Source: Armillaria gallica (Eukaryota > Basidiomycota > Agaricomycetes > Agaricales > Physalacriaceae). Taken from it: a stretch of 64,000 nucleotides of DNA. Below are positions 25,846-36,879 of the stretch, one piece after another. Both the position numbers and the translations under genes were made by a program. The stretch's first letter is position 1; each line of letters begins with the position of its first letter. The notes under the pieces are model-generated. The model was not told the DNA's origin and ran no database searches. It saw only the letters and a program-made list of their open reading frames with translations. The stretch is from positions 2,356,001-2,420,000 of the forward strand of contig JBANDB010000014.1 in NCBI GenBank assembly GCA_037576215.1, in the 5' to 3' direction.

Positions 25846-26196
25846 TTGAGTATATTTAAGATGGTTTTAGGTGCTTATGCACAGGGATGGTTGGAAGCAG
25901 GCAATGCTTCGAGTGTATCTGAGCCAAGTATTCCCGAAGAGGGTATGCGGTGCAGTCAAAAGAACAAAGCCCGTATCGCAATGCCACCTCGATTCCTTGG
26001 CATCGAGTGGTTCCTAAGAGGGATTAGCGACGGCGCTGTCACATACCGGCACTTTGGGGGCAACGTCAACAGTATGGTCGCAGTGCTGATTTTTATATCA
26101 GCTAGCATCATGATCATTGTACTTAGGGAAAGTCGGAGACACAAGCTGGCTGTGCTGTCACGCAAAGAGAATGCATGGAATCACGACTTTGATTAA
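25846..26196 (+). other. Possible remnant of an upstream membrane-protein gene
   Basis: The open frame contains LGAYAQG and GNASSV, then a hydrophobic run (MVAVLIFISASIMIIVL, about 26073-26125) followed by basic residues. The second block copy keeps comparable pieces at 29743-29955 and about 30010-30110 (IVALLIFISVAVSIMTIVL), but not in one open frame. This may be an older gene remnant inside the duplicated block. It is not called as a gene. Confidence 0.25.
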
Positions 26197-26606
26197 CCTG
26201 AACAGATTCGTACCCGGACTATTTGCCTTCGGATACGGGGTTGCTTCCACCATCAGTCTCCATCGGCTCGTTATGCCTTATGTTGATCTGGTCTCACGAG
26301 AATTTCTCTTATCAGGCTCGGATGGACTCGCCTTCAATGAGCTCGTTCGAATCGATATTCTCTCAGCTTTCCCCACCTGCGCTATTGAAATACAGGATTT
26401 ATGTGGACTTCCCTCGGATGGAGCTGCATTAGCAGCGGGAGGTTGGTCTAGATTTGATTACTACCATCAGCACTGGCGATGAACATCTCATACGCTTCTA
26501 TCATGATATCATCCACCAATCGCTACGCCCATCCAAAGTCAAAAGGCGAACCGCCTGGTCTCCACCCCAATATTTGTCGCTGCCCTCCGCATCCCCTCAT
26601 CTTGTC

Positions 26607-27653
26607 ATGTTTCTTTCACTCTTTCAATTGTAAGCCGAGGATCGTTTACTTGTTTCTTGTGCAACTGATTAAAGTCCGGACGCAGAGGCTTATTCGCAGT
26701 ACCCTTTCCGCTCGCATTGTCCTTGGAGATCATCCTGCCAGACAGTGCTCCGATAGTGCTCCAAAGTACGCAGATATCCTTACGCTGGACGTCGGGAGAC
26801 CCCAAAATGTTCAACCTTGGTGCATATTGGGCAAAGGGGGAAACGACCAGAGTCCTGCCAGACGATCCTTCAGATGTAGAGGTGAATCAGGTGGTGACGA
26901 ATTTCAGACATGACCAAAAAGTCACTATGAGCTTCAATCATACGGCATACACTGATGTGAAGGACCATATAGTGATGGCTTGGGTCGTCGGGTATGTCTT
27001 GCCATCGACTAATTACTATTTTCTCAAACGAATCCTCCCAGACCATATAAATCTCTCGCATATAGCGATTGGTTTGCAGTGGACGGGTCGAATACTGCGG
27101 ATACAAGATTCGGGGGAGGGACCATTCCTTCCTCAACAGATTCCAGTGCGCCGATAGTTCAGAGTCCTGCTTCAACAGCAACAAAGTGAGCGTGACAATT
27201 TTTATCCCAACATTTACATACCTGATTGTTCTTCATAGGGAAGAACCAACAGCGACCCTCGCAGCGAGCAAAACCGCTTCACGCACGGAAGCCATCGTAG
27301 GCGGCGTCCTCGGATCGCTTGTGTTTTTGTCTATATCAGGTCTCGTACTATTCATGCTACGCAGGCGACGAAGATCCAAAAGTTCCACGACGTCCCGTGC
27401 TTTTTTGAAGTATCCGCCAAATGAGAATAGGGGTCCCCTAACTCCGTTCCCGCCAGGATCTAGTCATATGACCAAACAAGAACCTGTTTCGGAAGTATCC
27501 AGAGACTATTTAGAAACAGAGAATGCGAGGATGCGAGAAGAGATCATGGCGTTGCGGTTGGAAAATCAGACCAAACGGATGGAAGCTGGATACGGGAGTT
27601 TGCCTCCACCATCGTACAGGTCTACCCCGAGTTACACTTCTTCCGATGTATGA
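26607..27653 (+). CDS. Secreted single-pass membrane protein P1
   Basis: Four exons (26607-26629, 26686-26991, 27042-27185, 27239-27653) encode 295 residues. The start is ATG 26607, in a 23-nt exon with a gtaag donor and an actgatt branch region. This gives the signal peptide MFLSLFQLGLFAVPFPLALS. Residues about 20-125 form a beta-rich ectodomain with ISLRWTSGDP, FNHT (potential N-glycosylation) and WFAVDGS. A Ser/Thr-rich stalk follows (about 126-170), then a membrane helix at 176-198 ending in five Arg, and a cytoplasmic tail with a short charged helix (about 243-265). The ectodomain resembles fungal Kre9/Knh1-like Ig-type cell-wall domains, but that is only a guess. The third exon is convincing because it restores a Ser/Thr stalk in both duplicates. 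Confidence 0.65.
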
Positions 27654-27814
27654 TCTCCGTGTGGACTTACCGATCGGACACGATGGTTGTACTTGATGTA
27701 ACAACGATAAATGCATCTTGACCGTGTTTCCTCCCGACAGTGCACATCTCTCTCGTATGGTCCGATCAACGTTACCGTCTATCCTGCAGTCAAAAACGTG
27801 AAGCCACTCAAACC

Positions 27815-28045
27815 GATCATCTGCCTCACATCCAGATCCTCATGTACTTTCGCACTACCAGAAATGGAGAAGACCCGAGTCGCTCTCCGAATTCCAGACG
27901 CACATATAGACTGACGAGTCATGCTGCCTTAGTCCAGTCTAAGGAAGACATCATCCCCATCGAGGCGAGCTTGCGAACATCCGTCACCACAATGATCATG
28001 GTTAGCAGCATCGACCCTCCGTGTGCCAGGGGACCAGCACACGGA
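27815..28045. repeat. Three-copy dispersed repeat R2, copy 1
   Basis: This stretch matches 51955-52290 and 62155-62490. All share 'ctgcctcacatccagatcct' and 'aaggaagacatcatcccc'. The short frame seen in the other two copies is not preserved here upstream of the shared part. Confidence 0.65.
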
Positions 28046-28246
28046 ACCTAGCGATATTTAGAAGACGAACGAAAATTAGATATGAACCTACAGTTGGAAA
28101 AACGGAAAGATGGTACGGGAGGTCGATAGAGACTTTGCTCCACTGCAACCATCTTCAGTAAGTCTGGAGTAGCCTATTCAGCTGTTAGTCAGAGAAAAAT
28201 GGCCACATAGAAGCAACATAGGAAATGTCGAGCCAGTGAAAGTGAG
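28046..28246. other. Spacer between duplicated blocks
   Basis: No gene or repeat was recognised up to the miniature element. Confidence 0.4.
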
Positions 28247-28248
28247 TA

Positions 28249-28425
28249 CAGTCGACTCTGTAATAACCCATACCTCTATAAAGCCATACACCCCCATAAC
28301 CCATAGGTTTGTTCGTCTACCAAAGTGCAAATTACCCTCAAATTCCTCTCTTTAAACCCATACTCCCTCATAACCCATAGCGCCGAGTGGGAACAGAGGG
28401 GTATGGGTTATTACAGAGTCGACTG
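28249..28425. mobile_element. Pogo-like miniature element (MITE), 177 bp
   Basis: Terminal inverted repeats of about 26 bp begin CAGTCGACTCTGTAATAACC and are flanked on both sides by TA (28247-28248 and 28426-28427). CAGTCGACTC-type ends with a TA target are typical of the pogo/Fot1 branch of Tc1/mariner elements. At 177 bp it has no transposase, so it would depend on one supplied elsewhere in the genome. The interior contains repeated 'cataacccatag' pieces. Confidence 0.7.
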
Positions 28426-28624
28426 TATCTCTTTTTTGTTCGTCGGCGGCTTTCTCGCGACTACAACATCTATAATCCAAATCGTTCCCCGCCTCGCCGG
28501 ATACTGTCGCCCACTCTTCCTATTGTGGCTTGTCCGACACGACGGTTCTTGTTTTTACTTAATGCTATTTTGAGAAATAGGAATACTTCCGAACACGACT
28601 GAGTTGAATTTGAATTAAATTTGA

Positions 28625-31480
28625 TTTGATTCAGAGGCGGTACGTGTTATTTACGCTTGTCTTGGTCCGCCGCCGGCACAGGACCTGAGCCTGAACCTTC
28701 AACTGCTTCCTCATCTCGACTCTCTTGCCTTCTTCATGCGACTGTGACTTGTCCATCTGCTGCTTTTTTTCCGTCAGCGTCTCCGAAACTTGACCTCTTT
28801 TGAAGATGTCGATTAATCGAGGCATGTGTTTGTCATTGCAAGCTCATTGGCGGACACGCAGCGTTCAGAGAACCAGATGTCCATTAACACCAGGTATGTA
28901 ATTCCTTTGCAATGCGCCAGTTTTGTTGATCATACAAAGTTTATTTGCGTGTGACTCACAGCCTACCAAAACTTGATGCTTGAACGGACATGATTTACAT
29001 GCCAGAGGAACTTGAAGGCGTCGATTGGAAGACATGTCTACGCTTCTTTGCAGCCGGCATCCGGTGCGGTCTTCAGCTTAATTGAAAAAGAAAAAAAATC
29101 TAATAATGCGCGCTACCCAATACAGTGTCTTCGAAATCAGGCGTCGTCTCCTATTCGACGCTTTTGTGTCGCCGAAGAGGAACAAGACACTTGCTGTGCG
29201 TTTGTTGAATCTGTTTTCACATCCCTCCCCGACAGGTTTCGCTGGACTACTACCCTGCCCTTCGTGTTGAAGCACTGGCACATGAGACCCAACATCTGTG
29301 TTCAAACTTGGCATAGTACGGCCTTGGGCTCAAGCAATCCATCATACCTGTCTTACGATTACTCGTCGATCTTCGTCACTTCTACTCTAGGGCATTTTCA
29401 TCCTCAACGATCAAGGGACAGAATTTAGAGGTGGTGAAAACCCTCAGGATGGGACTAAGAGCGGCTTCAGCGATAAACAGGATCTTCGTATTGCAGTTCC
29501 AAAGTGAAATCCCTTTCCCTATCCACGATGTCAATGCTATCGTTGCAATTCGCTGCATATTTGACCACTTTTTGACGGTGCCATCTTGAACGAAAGCATC
29601 GATCGCGAAGAGCGATATCGTGATTGGGTCAATAGTTGAAGGAACCGTTCTTCTGTTATTCTCCCATTGTGTCTACCGTCCGGCTGTTGATCATTTGCTC
29701 AATGATCTGTAAGTTATCCCACTTCGTTTCCGCTCGTCGAGTGTGTTCAAAATGGATTTAGGTGCATATTCACAAGGATCGTCGGCAGCAGGCAATGCTT
29801 CGAGGGTGCTTAATGCAAGCCTAACCGAAGAGGGCACTTGTACATCAACATATCCCGCTGTAGCGAGGAATTTACAGTCAAAAAAAGGTCGGTACTACAA
29901 AGCCACCTTGATTCCGTGCCGTAGTTACTCACAGCGTTCCAAGGTTCCGAAATGAAATCAACGACGTTCTTATATTCCTAAAACCCAATACCTAAGTACT
30001 GGCACTTCGGAGGGGCAGCATTGGTATAGTCGCACTGCTGATCTTTATATCAGTTGCCGTATCCATCATGACCATTGTACTAGGGAAGCCGGAGAAACAG
30101 GCCGTCTGTGTCATCACGCAGGAGATCACATATTTGGATATCCAGATCAGATCTGTATCCCAGTTCTATGCCTTCGGTTACGGGGTCGCCTCCACCATCA
30201 GTCTCCCTCGACTCGGAATACCTTATGTGGATTTCTCTCATCAGGCTCGGATGTACTCGCCTTTACTGAGCGCTCTCCACTTGATATTCTTTCATCTTTC
30301 TCCACCCGCACATCCGAGGTGGGGTTTAGGTGGACTTCCATTAGATGGAGCTGTATTAGCAGCGGGAGGTTGATCTGAATTTGATTACTACCATCAGCAC
30401 TAGCGATGATCATCTCATACGCTGCGATCATGATATCATCCACCCGTCGCTACGCCCATTCAAAGTCAAAAGGCGAAACGCTTAGTCTCCACCCCAATAT
30501 TCGTTGCCGCTCTCCACATCTTCTCATTCTCTCATGTTTCTCTCACTCTTTCAACTGTAAGCCGAGGATAGTTTACTTGTTTCTTGTGCAACTGATTAAC
30601 GTCCGGACGCAGAGGCTTTCTCGCAGCCACTTTTCCGTTCTCGTTGTCCTTGGACATCTTCCTGCCAAATGGCACTCCCATAGTGTATCAAAGTACGCAG
30701 ATATCCCTACGCTGGATGTCGGGAGACCCCCAAGAGTTTAACCTTGGTGTATATCGGGCAAAGGGGGGAACCACCAACTTCCTGCCAGACCATTCTTCAA
30801 TTGTACCGGTGAATCAGGCGGTGATGAATTTCACCCAAGATCAAAACGTTACTATGACCTTCAATCATACGGGAAACGCTGATGTGAAGGATCATATAGT
30901 GATGGCTTGGGTCGTCGGGTATGTCTTGCTATCGACTGATTACTATATTCTCAGACGAATTCTCTCAGACCATATGACTCGGAGGTTCTCGCATATAGCC
31001 ATTGGTTTGCACTGGATGGGTCGAATACTACAGATACAGGAATCGGGGGAGAGATCATTCCTTCTTCAACAGATCAAAGTCCCGCTTCAACAGCAACAGA
31101 GTACGTATGGCAGTGTTTACCAACATGTAGCATACCTGACTGTTTCCAAAGGGAAGCAACACCAATGGCAGCCACTCAGACCAAAACCGCGTCACACACG
31201 GGAGCCATCGTAGGCGGCGTCCTCGGCTCGCTTGCGTTGTTATCCATTTTATCAGGTCTCGTACTCTTCATGCTACGCAGACGACGAAGATCTAGAAATT
31301 CCGCACCGTCGCGTGCTTTCTGGAAGTATCTGGATGAGAAGAAGGGTCTACCGCGCTCTGAACCTCTTCAGTATCCTTCTTCTACGTACTCGCCAGGTGT
31401 GCAAGCTCGTCCGCTATCATTACGATCAGAAAATTACTATCATAGGATGAAGTGAAGTAGGAAGAGTAGTTCTTGTTACG
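28625..31480. repeat. Tandem segmental duplication, copy 2
   Basis: This is the partner of 24895-27700. Both copies end with an intact membrane protein gene. Upstream flanks are conserved but gapped. The minus-strand frame at 28631-28825 has no counterpart frame in copy 1. Confidence 0.7.
30534..31455 (+). CDS. Secreted single-pass membrane protein P2
   Basis: Four exons (30534-30556, 30613-30918, 30969-31100, 31152-31455) encode 254 residues. Exons 1 and 2 are exactly the lengths found in P1 (23 and 306 nt). The signal peptide is MFLSLFQLGFLAATFPFSLS. The ectodomain has ISLRWMSGDPQEFNLGVY, FNHTG and WFALDGS. A Ser/Thr-rich stalk and a membrane helix (about 172-195, TGAIVGGVLGSLALLS) precede five Arg residues. 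The cytoplasmic tail is 41 residues shorter than in P1 and unrelated after ALWKY-like positions, so the 3' end has changed since duplication. Role is unknown; a cell-surface protein is inferred. Confidence 0.65.
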
Positions 31481-31501
31481 GAGTCTTGTAATCTATTGTA
31501 A

Positions 31502-31744
31502 TTATTTATTTAAATCGTGGCAAGAAGTCCGTGCAAAGCAGCGTGGTAGGACCATGTCAATACAGTAGTGAGCGGTTCCTACAGATATATGCCACAAGAA
31601 TACTTCTTCCGGAGAGAGGTGCCATAGTGCAATAGTCTTTTCAGGTTTGGCCAGCTCCTCCAGGTGTAACTTGAATCCGTCGACAAGTGCTAGGACCTCG
31701 GAACCCGTGTAGGACTCAATATGTTCACTTCCGACTACATACAA
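31502..31744 (-). CDS. Hypothetical short ORF
   Basis: An 80-codon minus-strand frame contains LHLEELAKPEKTIALWHL and SPEEVFLWHISVGTAHYC. The composition looks protein-like, but there is no paralogue in the window and I could not find a convincing upstream exon. It could be the last exon of an eroded gene. Confidence 0.25.
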   Translation of the reverse strand: MYVVGSEHIESYTGSEVLALVDGFKLHLEELAKPEKTIALWHLSPEEVFLWHISVGTAHYCIDMVLPRCFARTSCHDLNK

Positions 31745-32022
31745 GTCTCACTCCGCCATAAATGATGCCATGGTCGACAAATCTTGTGCTCTGTCCAATG
31801 TACGTCAGAAGCGGGTGAAAATTCGAGAAGCTGAAGCAACTTTGATCATGACAGCGCTAAGATGCGGCGTGGGAAAAGTGCAGGGATGCTGTACGTAATC
31901 GTTGACGGTCATTCTCACTGCACCTGCCACCACAACTCGTCGTCTTTATTGCCACTCTACAGATGAATCCCAACTCCATCCCACTCTTTCGTGATACGTT
32001 CATGATCAACGGTGTCCGCACA

Positions 32023-32766
32023 ATGGGTCCGTTGAAGATGCCTTACAGAGCTCGATGCCTAGAGGGCGACGGGAGCAAGCCCTGTCAGTGTCTATGGTTC
32101 ATGTCTCCTCCCTCTTCTGCGGCCAACAAGGTGACCTTTCATCGGATTGTGCTGTTTTGCGTGCTCACATATCTGCAGTTTGCCTGCAGCAAGTGCGGGC
32201 ATGGTATCCATTCGCATGTCGACTACGTGTCAAAGATCGTCCATCACTGCTCTGCGAGTCATTGTGCCGCCTATGTCCAAGAGGTACTTTCTCCTCATCA
32301 GACATTGAGCATGGTGCTTATGCTTTGAATACTCTAGTCACCTCGCACCCAAGCGTGCACCTGCGCTGCCATGCTTATCAGCCATAGACCAATGCAGAAC
32401 CCTTATCGCTTGCCTGAGGCTCAGGCTCTGATGGAACATCTAGAGAAGCAAGAAGCTCCTGCGATTGCCAGCATCCAGCGTAGGAGCAGCGAACGACCTT
32501 CTGGCGACGTGGCCAAACCCCTTCCATCCACCAGCGCCAACACACTTACCCCCACTCCTGCTCCCGTTGCCACCCCAACTGATCAAACGAACACCGCTCA
32601 AATCAAAGCTGTTGCTCAGCTTGAGAAAGACGCAATCTTCATCCAGAAGCAGATGGCCGATACCGGCGCAACAAAGGAAAGGTCTGGCCAGCGCTCCTTG
32701 GTGGGAATGTCCCGTCAGCATGAAGAGAGCGACATTGGATCCACGAGGCTGCTTGGGCGACTCTGA
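32023..32766 (+). CDS. Cys/His-rich family protein, divergent and intact (copy L)
   Basis: Exons at 32023-32130, 32179-32283 and 32338-32766 encode 213 residues (introns 48 and 54 nt). Exon 1 from ATG 32023 reads MGPLKMPYRARC, then PCQCLWFM. Upstream in-frame ATGs at 31963 and 32002 are possible starts; I chose 32023 by alignment with the paralogues. Exon 2 is again 105 nt: FACSKCGHGIHSHVDYVS and CAAYVQE. Exon 3 opens SPRTQACTCAAMLISH, continues with a Pro/Thr-rich stretch and ends with a Lys/Gln-rich helix-prone segment (QIKAVAQLEKDAIFIQKQM) absent from other copies. It is the most diverged intact member. Confidence 0.7.
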
Positions 32767-33620
32767 ACGTTGATGTTCAGCACTACATCTAATCATCAGC
32801 GTACATCCACATCCAGTATGCTCATCAGGAGTCGCCGATTGGTCCATTTGTACTACCTACTGTCTGCTTCTTGACTGCTCGCTCTTAGCTTTTATTGTTA
32901 CACCATAGTGATGACTTATCCGTACAATGGTACCACGGTCATCTGTATTGGACCTTCATATTCGTTTGCCGCAATTACGTTCCTCTTTCGGTTTGTCAAG
33001 TGCCTTCCCCCGACAATTTGGTCGCCTTCGTCTATGATTCTAGTACTGCTTTCAAATGCTACTTTCAATTTCCGTTGTATCTATCTCTATTATTAACAAA
33101 GATTTCCGAGATTTGTATGGAAAAGTAGGCGTCTGAAAACCCAGGAGGGCAATTCGGATAATATTAATGCCGCCCTAACGACGTTGAAGTAGCAACTACA
33201 ACACATTGAAGGCAAACGGATAACGACCGTCGACTAATCGATAAGCATCAAAAGGTCAAAGCAAAACATTCGAAAGCGAAGCGACGATAATCAACGAATT
33301 GATGATACGAACAATAACTCGGAAGATAGGAAACCGGGATGTAACCCAAACGTAACCACAGCAAACACAAAATGGGAAATTTGAAGTTTAAGGTCCCGCC
33401 TCGCGGTAAAGATTGGTGAGAGAAGAGTGGAGCAGGGAAGGATGGGAGTGGGAATATATGCGCGCACTGCGCAATAGATTGAACGTAGATTTTTTTGAAC
33501 AATTATCGATGGAAAGAGTGAAAATAGCCAGGTCCGAGGATCCTAGCGATAATGGAGAGATGGGGCCAACATCGTTAGAAGACAACAGACAGGATTGTGG
33601 AGGCAAATCGTCGGCACATG
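32767..33620. other. No gene recognised
   Basis: This is the convergent 3' region of copies L and F. Short frames only. Confidence 0.4.
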
Positions 33621-34503
33621 TTAAGCGTACGGGCCCAACCAAGCTTCGGGCGTCGAGCCGTACATCAGACATTCGAACCGCCGATGTGATGCAAATTCTC
33701 ATCTGTCGCGTCGTCGTCTGGCTGACGAGCGTAGGTGTTGATAAAATGGTCCGGATAAACAAAGTAATGGTTGGAGCTATAAGCTTGAATCTGAGTGATA
33801 TCCGATCGAATAGCAGATGAGGCGCTACTGGAAGGAGAAGAGATGGACGAGGAAGCGAAGGGAATGTTCTCCGCACCGCTGGAAGGGCTGGATGCATGGC
33901 GGGGACTGGGGGAGAAAAGAGACGCTGTAGTGGTTGACATGAGGTTCGCGTCGTGAAAAGACTGGGTGACAGCGTCGGAGTCGGCGGAAGAAAAGGACAT
34001 GGTGCTGGGCGTGTATGGATCGTTGACAGCGCCATTGGAAAAGCCGATCGTGTTGACATTGGAAGAAGGGACATTGTCGTCCGGAAAATAGTCCAAAACT
34101 TTCCATGGCTCCGCAATACGGTACGGGTTATTGGTAGCGACATGGTCACAAAGCTGAGCTTCACACATGCAACGCTGTGCTAGAGGTGTCTACAATATAG
34201 ACTGCATGAGTCCCAAACTATCGTATAGGGTGGGGAGGAGCATACCTTTTGGACATACGCGGCGCATTGATTCGCGGGATAATAGTTGACGACCATTGAA
34301 ACATAATCGACATGCGCGTGAATGCTGTGTCCGCACAGACCGCAGAGGTGCTGGGAGATTGTGAGCACGCGAATATGGACGAAGGTGGAACGAGAACCTA
34401 CCTGATCTAACAGAGTCGACACAAACCATAGACACTGACAGTAGTTGTCAGTGACCTGGATGCACTGCCCTCTGGACGGTAAGCTTAAGGCTGAAGAAGA
34501 CAT
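33621..34503 (-). CDS. Cys/His-rich family protein, late frameshift (copy F)
   Basis: Exons at 34503-34402, 34350-34246 and 34189-33665 encode 243 residues (introns 51 and 56 nt). Exon 1: MSSSALSLPSRGQC with YCQCLWFV. Exon 2 (105 nt): HLCGLCGHSIHAHVDYVS and CAAYVQK. Exon 3 opens TPLAQRCMCEAQLCDHVA, followed by NNPYRIAEPWKVLDYFPDD and a Ser/Pro-rich tail. The frame ends at TGA 33665-33667 just after GGSNV. The conserved last dozen residues (ending EAWLGPYA) are encoded at about 33660-33621 in a frame shifted by 2 nt, so a small indel removed only the extreme C terminus. The promoter patch lies at 34551-34580. Confidence 0.7.
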
Positions 34504-35155
34504 TGTACAAGAGTTGATGCTGAGGGAGATATGTGGAGGGATGGTATTTGGAGTTCATCTCGGTACATTTTAAAAGGTCCTGAATGTTACGTTGAGCAGG
34601 TTACAACGTATCAGCCTGTATCAGCCCTGGGACCTGCACAGCTACAGTATGTGAAAGGTCGAATGGCCATTTCCGGGCCCGCTCTGACGTATGTACTGTG
34701 ACGTGGCCGTGACCGTGACTCTTTTGGACTTAATGTTTCACGGAACTTACGTTTTGTTGCAGATCTCATCTACTCACCGCGCTAAGCTGGTGGGCGTATG
34801 GCCAAATCCGTTCCCCGGACACGGGGGAACACACGCAATTCTCGCTTCCTGCCTCCACTAGTCTTTCTTGCTTGCCTTGTCTTCAATCCTTTATCGGTTC
34901 CTTATTGGCGCAAACTCTGGGTGGAGAAAGGGCGTATATATTGCGGTCTTCGCGTGCATTGTCAAGTTTATCACTAAGTACTGGCTTGTTCTTTCCTGTT
35001 TCTGCTACTGTGTTATAAGAGCATGACACTCCGAGTCGTGGCGGACACGAGAAACTCCTATATAACGGGCACTAGCGCTCGCTCCTGTGGGCCCCCGGCG
35101 CCCACTATCCATATTATTCGTCTGGTCACCTTTCAAATCCCGACACATCATTATA
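34504..35155. other. Upstream region of copy F
   Basis: It contains the family promoter patch near 34551-34580. The rest has no supported coding region. Confidence 0.35.
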
Positions 35156-35674
35156 TCACCCACCAACTGGGACACCACACACCGAATGCGTATGATTCCC
35201 ACTTTCAGTGAATGATGGAGGTTTTGACGGTACTGCTGTGACGACAATTCCTGCTTTCCCATTGCGCCTCGATAGAATGCGATAGAGACGATCAGTCTCC
35301 CAGTCCGTCGCGTAGACTACCGGCACCGATTCTATCTTCGCTCCACTTCTTGACATGCCGGTACATTTTCTGCCGTTAATTAGGACTCTCTGTCTATTTC
35401 CCCGCGTGCCAGGAGTCCATACGTCGCCCATTTTTGCACCTCTTCCCACCTTGCGCACGCTATGGGTGACCTGTATTCGAACGGCATGACCAGTATCTAT
35501 CTAATTTCTTACGATGGGAGTGGTTCCTGGCTGTGACTCTTTCATTATCGAACATGTCCTACTCGTCTGCGTCAGTTGCGATATGCCGCCTGCTGGGTCG
35601 ACTACGCTGACTGGGGGCGGCTCAGCTTTGAGCTCATCCATGATCAATGGAATGCTATGACCATCCTCTATCAT
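35156..35674 (-). CDS. Hypothetical two-exon gene X
   Basis: Exon a (35674-35513) from ATG 35674 reads MIEDGHSIPLIMDELKAEPP and ends TTPI. A 42-nt GT-AG intron (35512-35471, donor gtaaga) joins it in phase to exon b (35470-35156), VTHSVRKVGRGAKMGDVW..., which contains VYATDWETDRLYRILSRRNG and stays open to the stop, giving about 158 residues. The splice join and sustained composition in both exons support a gene. An in-frame TAG lies just upstream of the chosen ATG. No domain was recognised. Basic and Gly-rich segments dominate the second half. Confidence 0.4.
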
Positions 35675-36879
35675 CTCAAGTCTCAAGTCTCGCTATCTTC
35701 TCCTGTAATCTTTGAATTCGTTTCGGAGGCCAGTGACCCAGTGCATCCACAAACAATACATACTGGAGTATTTCGAATTAATTAGATGCCAAGCATCGAA
35801 ATGGGACGCGCGCTTGCCGTTTTTCACGTAAGAAAGCAGGGAGTATGTTCTCAGGACCGACGAGGCAAAAAAAGTAGAAAAGGACGACAACCTATCAGTG
35901 ACCACTTCCCGTGTTTACACGGATAAATATCCGCTGAACCTCTCCTCCACCGCTTGCAATTATGATGAGGCTCTTCTTCCATATCCAGCGCAAACAGACG
36001 CAGTATGGGGGATACGCCGTGCCCCCGGACTCAGTTCGATAAAGCAGAATTAAACTTCCGTTTCGCATGCAGGCGGCACCCTCCAGGTTCGCTGAGAGAA
36101 TAGGGAGGCAGTTTTCCTACAGCTCTCCCTGTCTCGATCGTGTGTCGCCGCCAGTCCTAGAATCTAACGTTTCTGTTATAACTTATTGCTTTGTTCTAAT
36201 ACTAATTAGTAGCACACTATTCCGATTTGGCATCGACGTCGATTGGGGACTAAGACAGCTTGCTCAACTTTACCCTTCATATTCGTTTGTCACTCTTCCG
36301 GCTGCTCGTCTACTCATCAGCGGACTCCATCTTCGGTATCATTTCCGTCGGTATATGAAGCATGTACATATGTATCACTTCGAGTTGATGCTGTTTCCCT
36401 CTATCGCTGATAACTGCTTTCGGAATTAGGGTGACGGAGGGAACGTCCTTCCTGAGAACGAACAATGACATACATCCTGGCATATTCCTCCGCGCCAGCC
36501 TATGGTGTTCGCTCTACTGATGCTTACATTCCAAAACAATCACACGTGTTGGAAACGGACGGATAGCAGCAAAGCAATGAGTATAACGAGCATGTACTAC
36601 AAAGCAGAAGAACTGATAGCGAATTGATAGGGTATCCCAACAGAACTGGTCGCATATACAGTAAGGAAGACAGGTGAATGCAACGCATCAACTGGAGACT
36701 AAGGAATTCAAACTGCATTGAAGTAACGACTGGCGAAGAAAGAACCGAGTGGAGAGAACGTAGGAATAAGATTTTTTTGTATAATTGTCGATGGATAGAT
36801 GATAAGGATCGTATATAGGCGTGAAACTTTGGATGATAAAACCAATGTCTAAGATGCTGTCGCAGGCGGCAGGCGCGGA
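35675..36879. repeat. Mosaic of duplicated segments
   Basis: About 36070-36780 matches about 52540-53230 and belongs to the larger block carrying copies G and I. About 35840-36250 shares shorter pieces with 61260-61680 (for example 'ttctcaggaccga'). No gene is supported. Confidence 0.5.

Larger units (their letters stand above)
24895..27700. repeat. Tandem segmental duplication, copy 1
   Basis: This block matches about 28625-31480 in the same orientation, from a shared 'gaggcggtacg' segment to the end of the membrane protein gene. Most of the length aligns with indels. Confidence 0.7.

Noticed and set aside
33388..34164. 258-codon minus-strand open frame
   Set aside because: It overlaps exon 3 of family copy F in another frame. 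The copy F frame has the conserved motifs and splice sites, so this one is a shadow.
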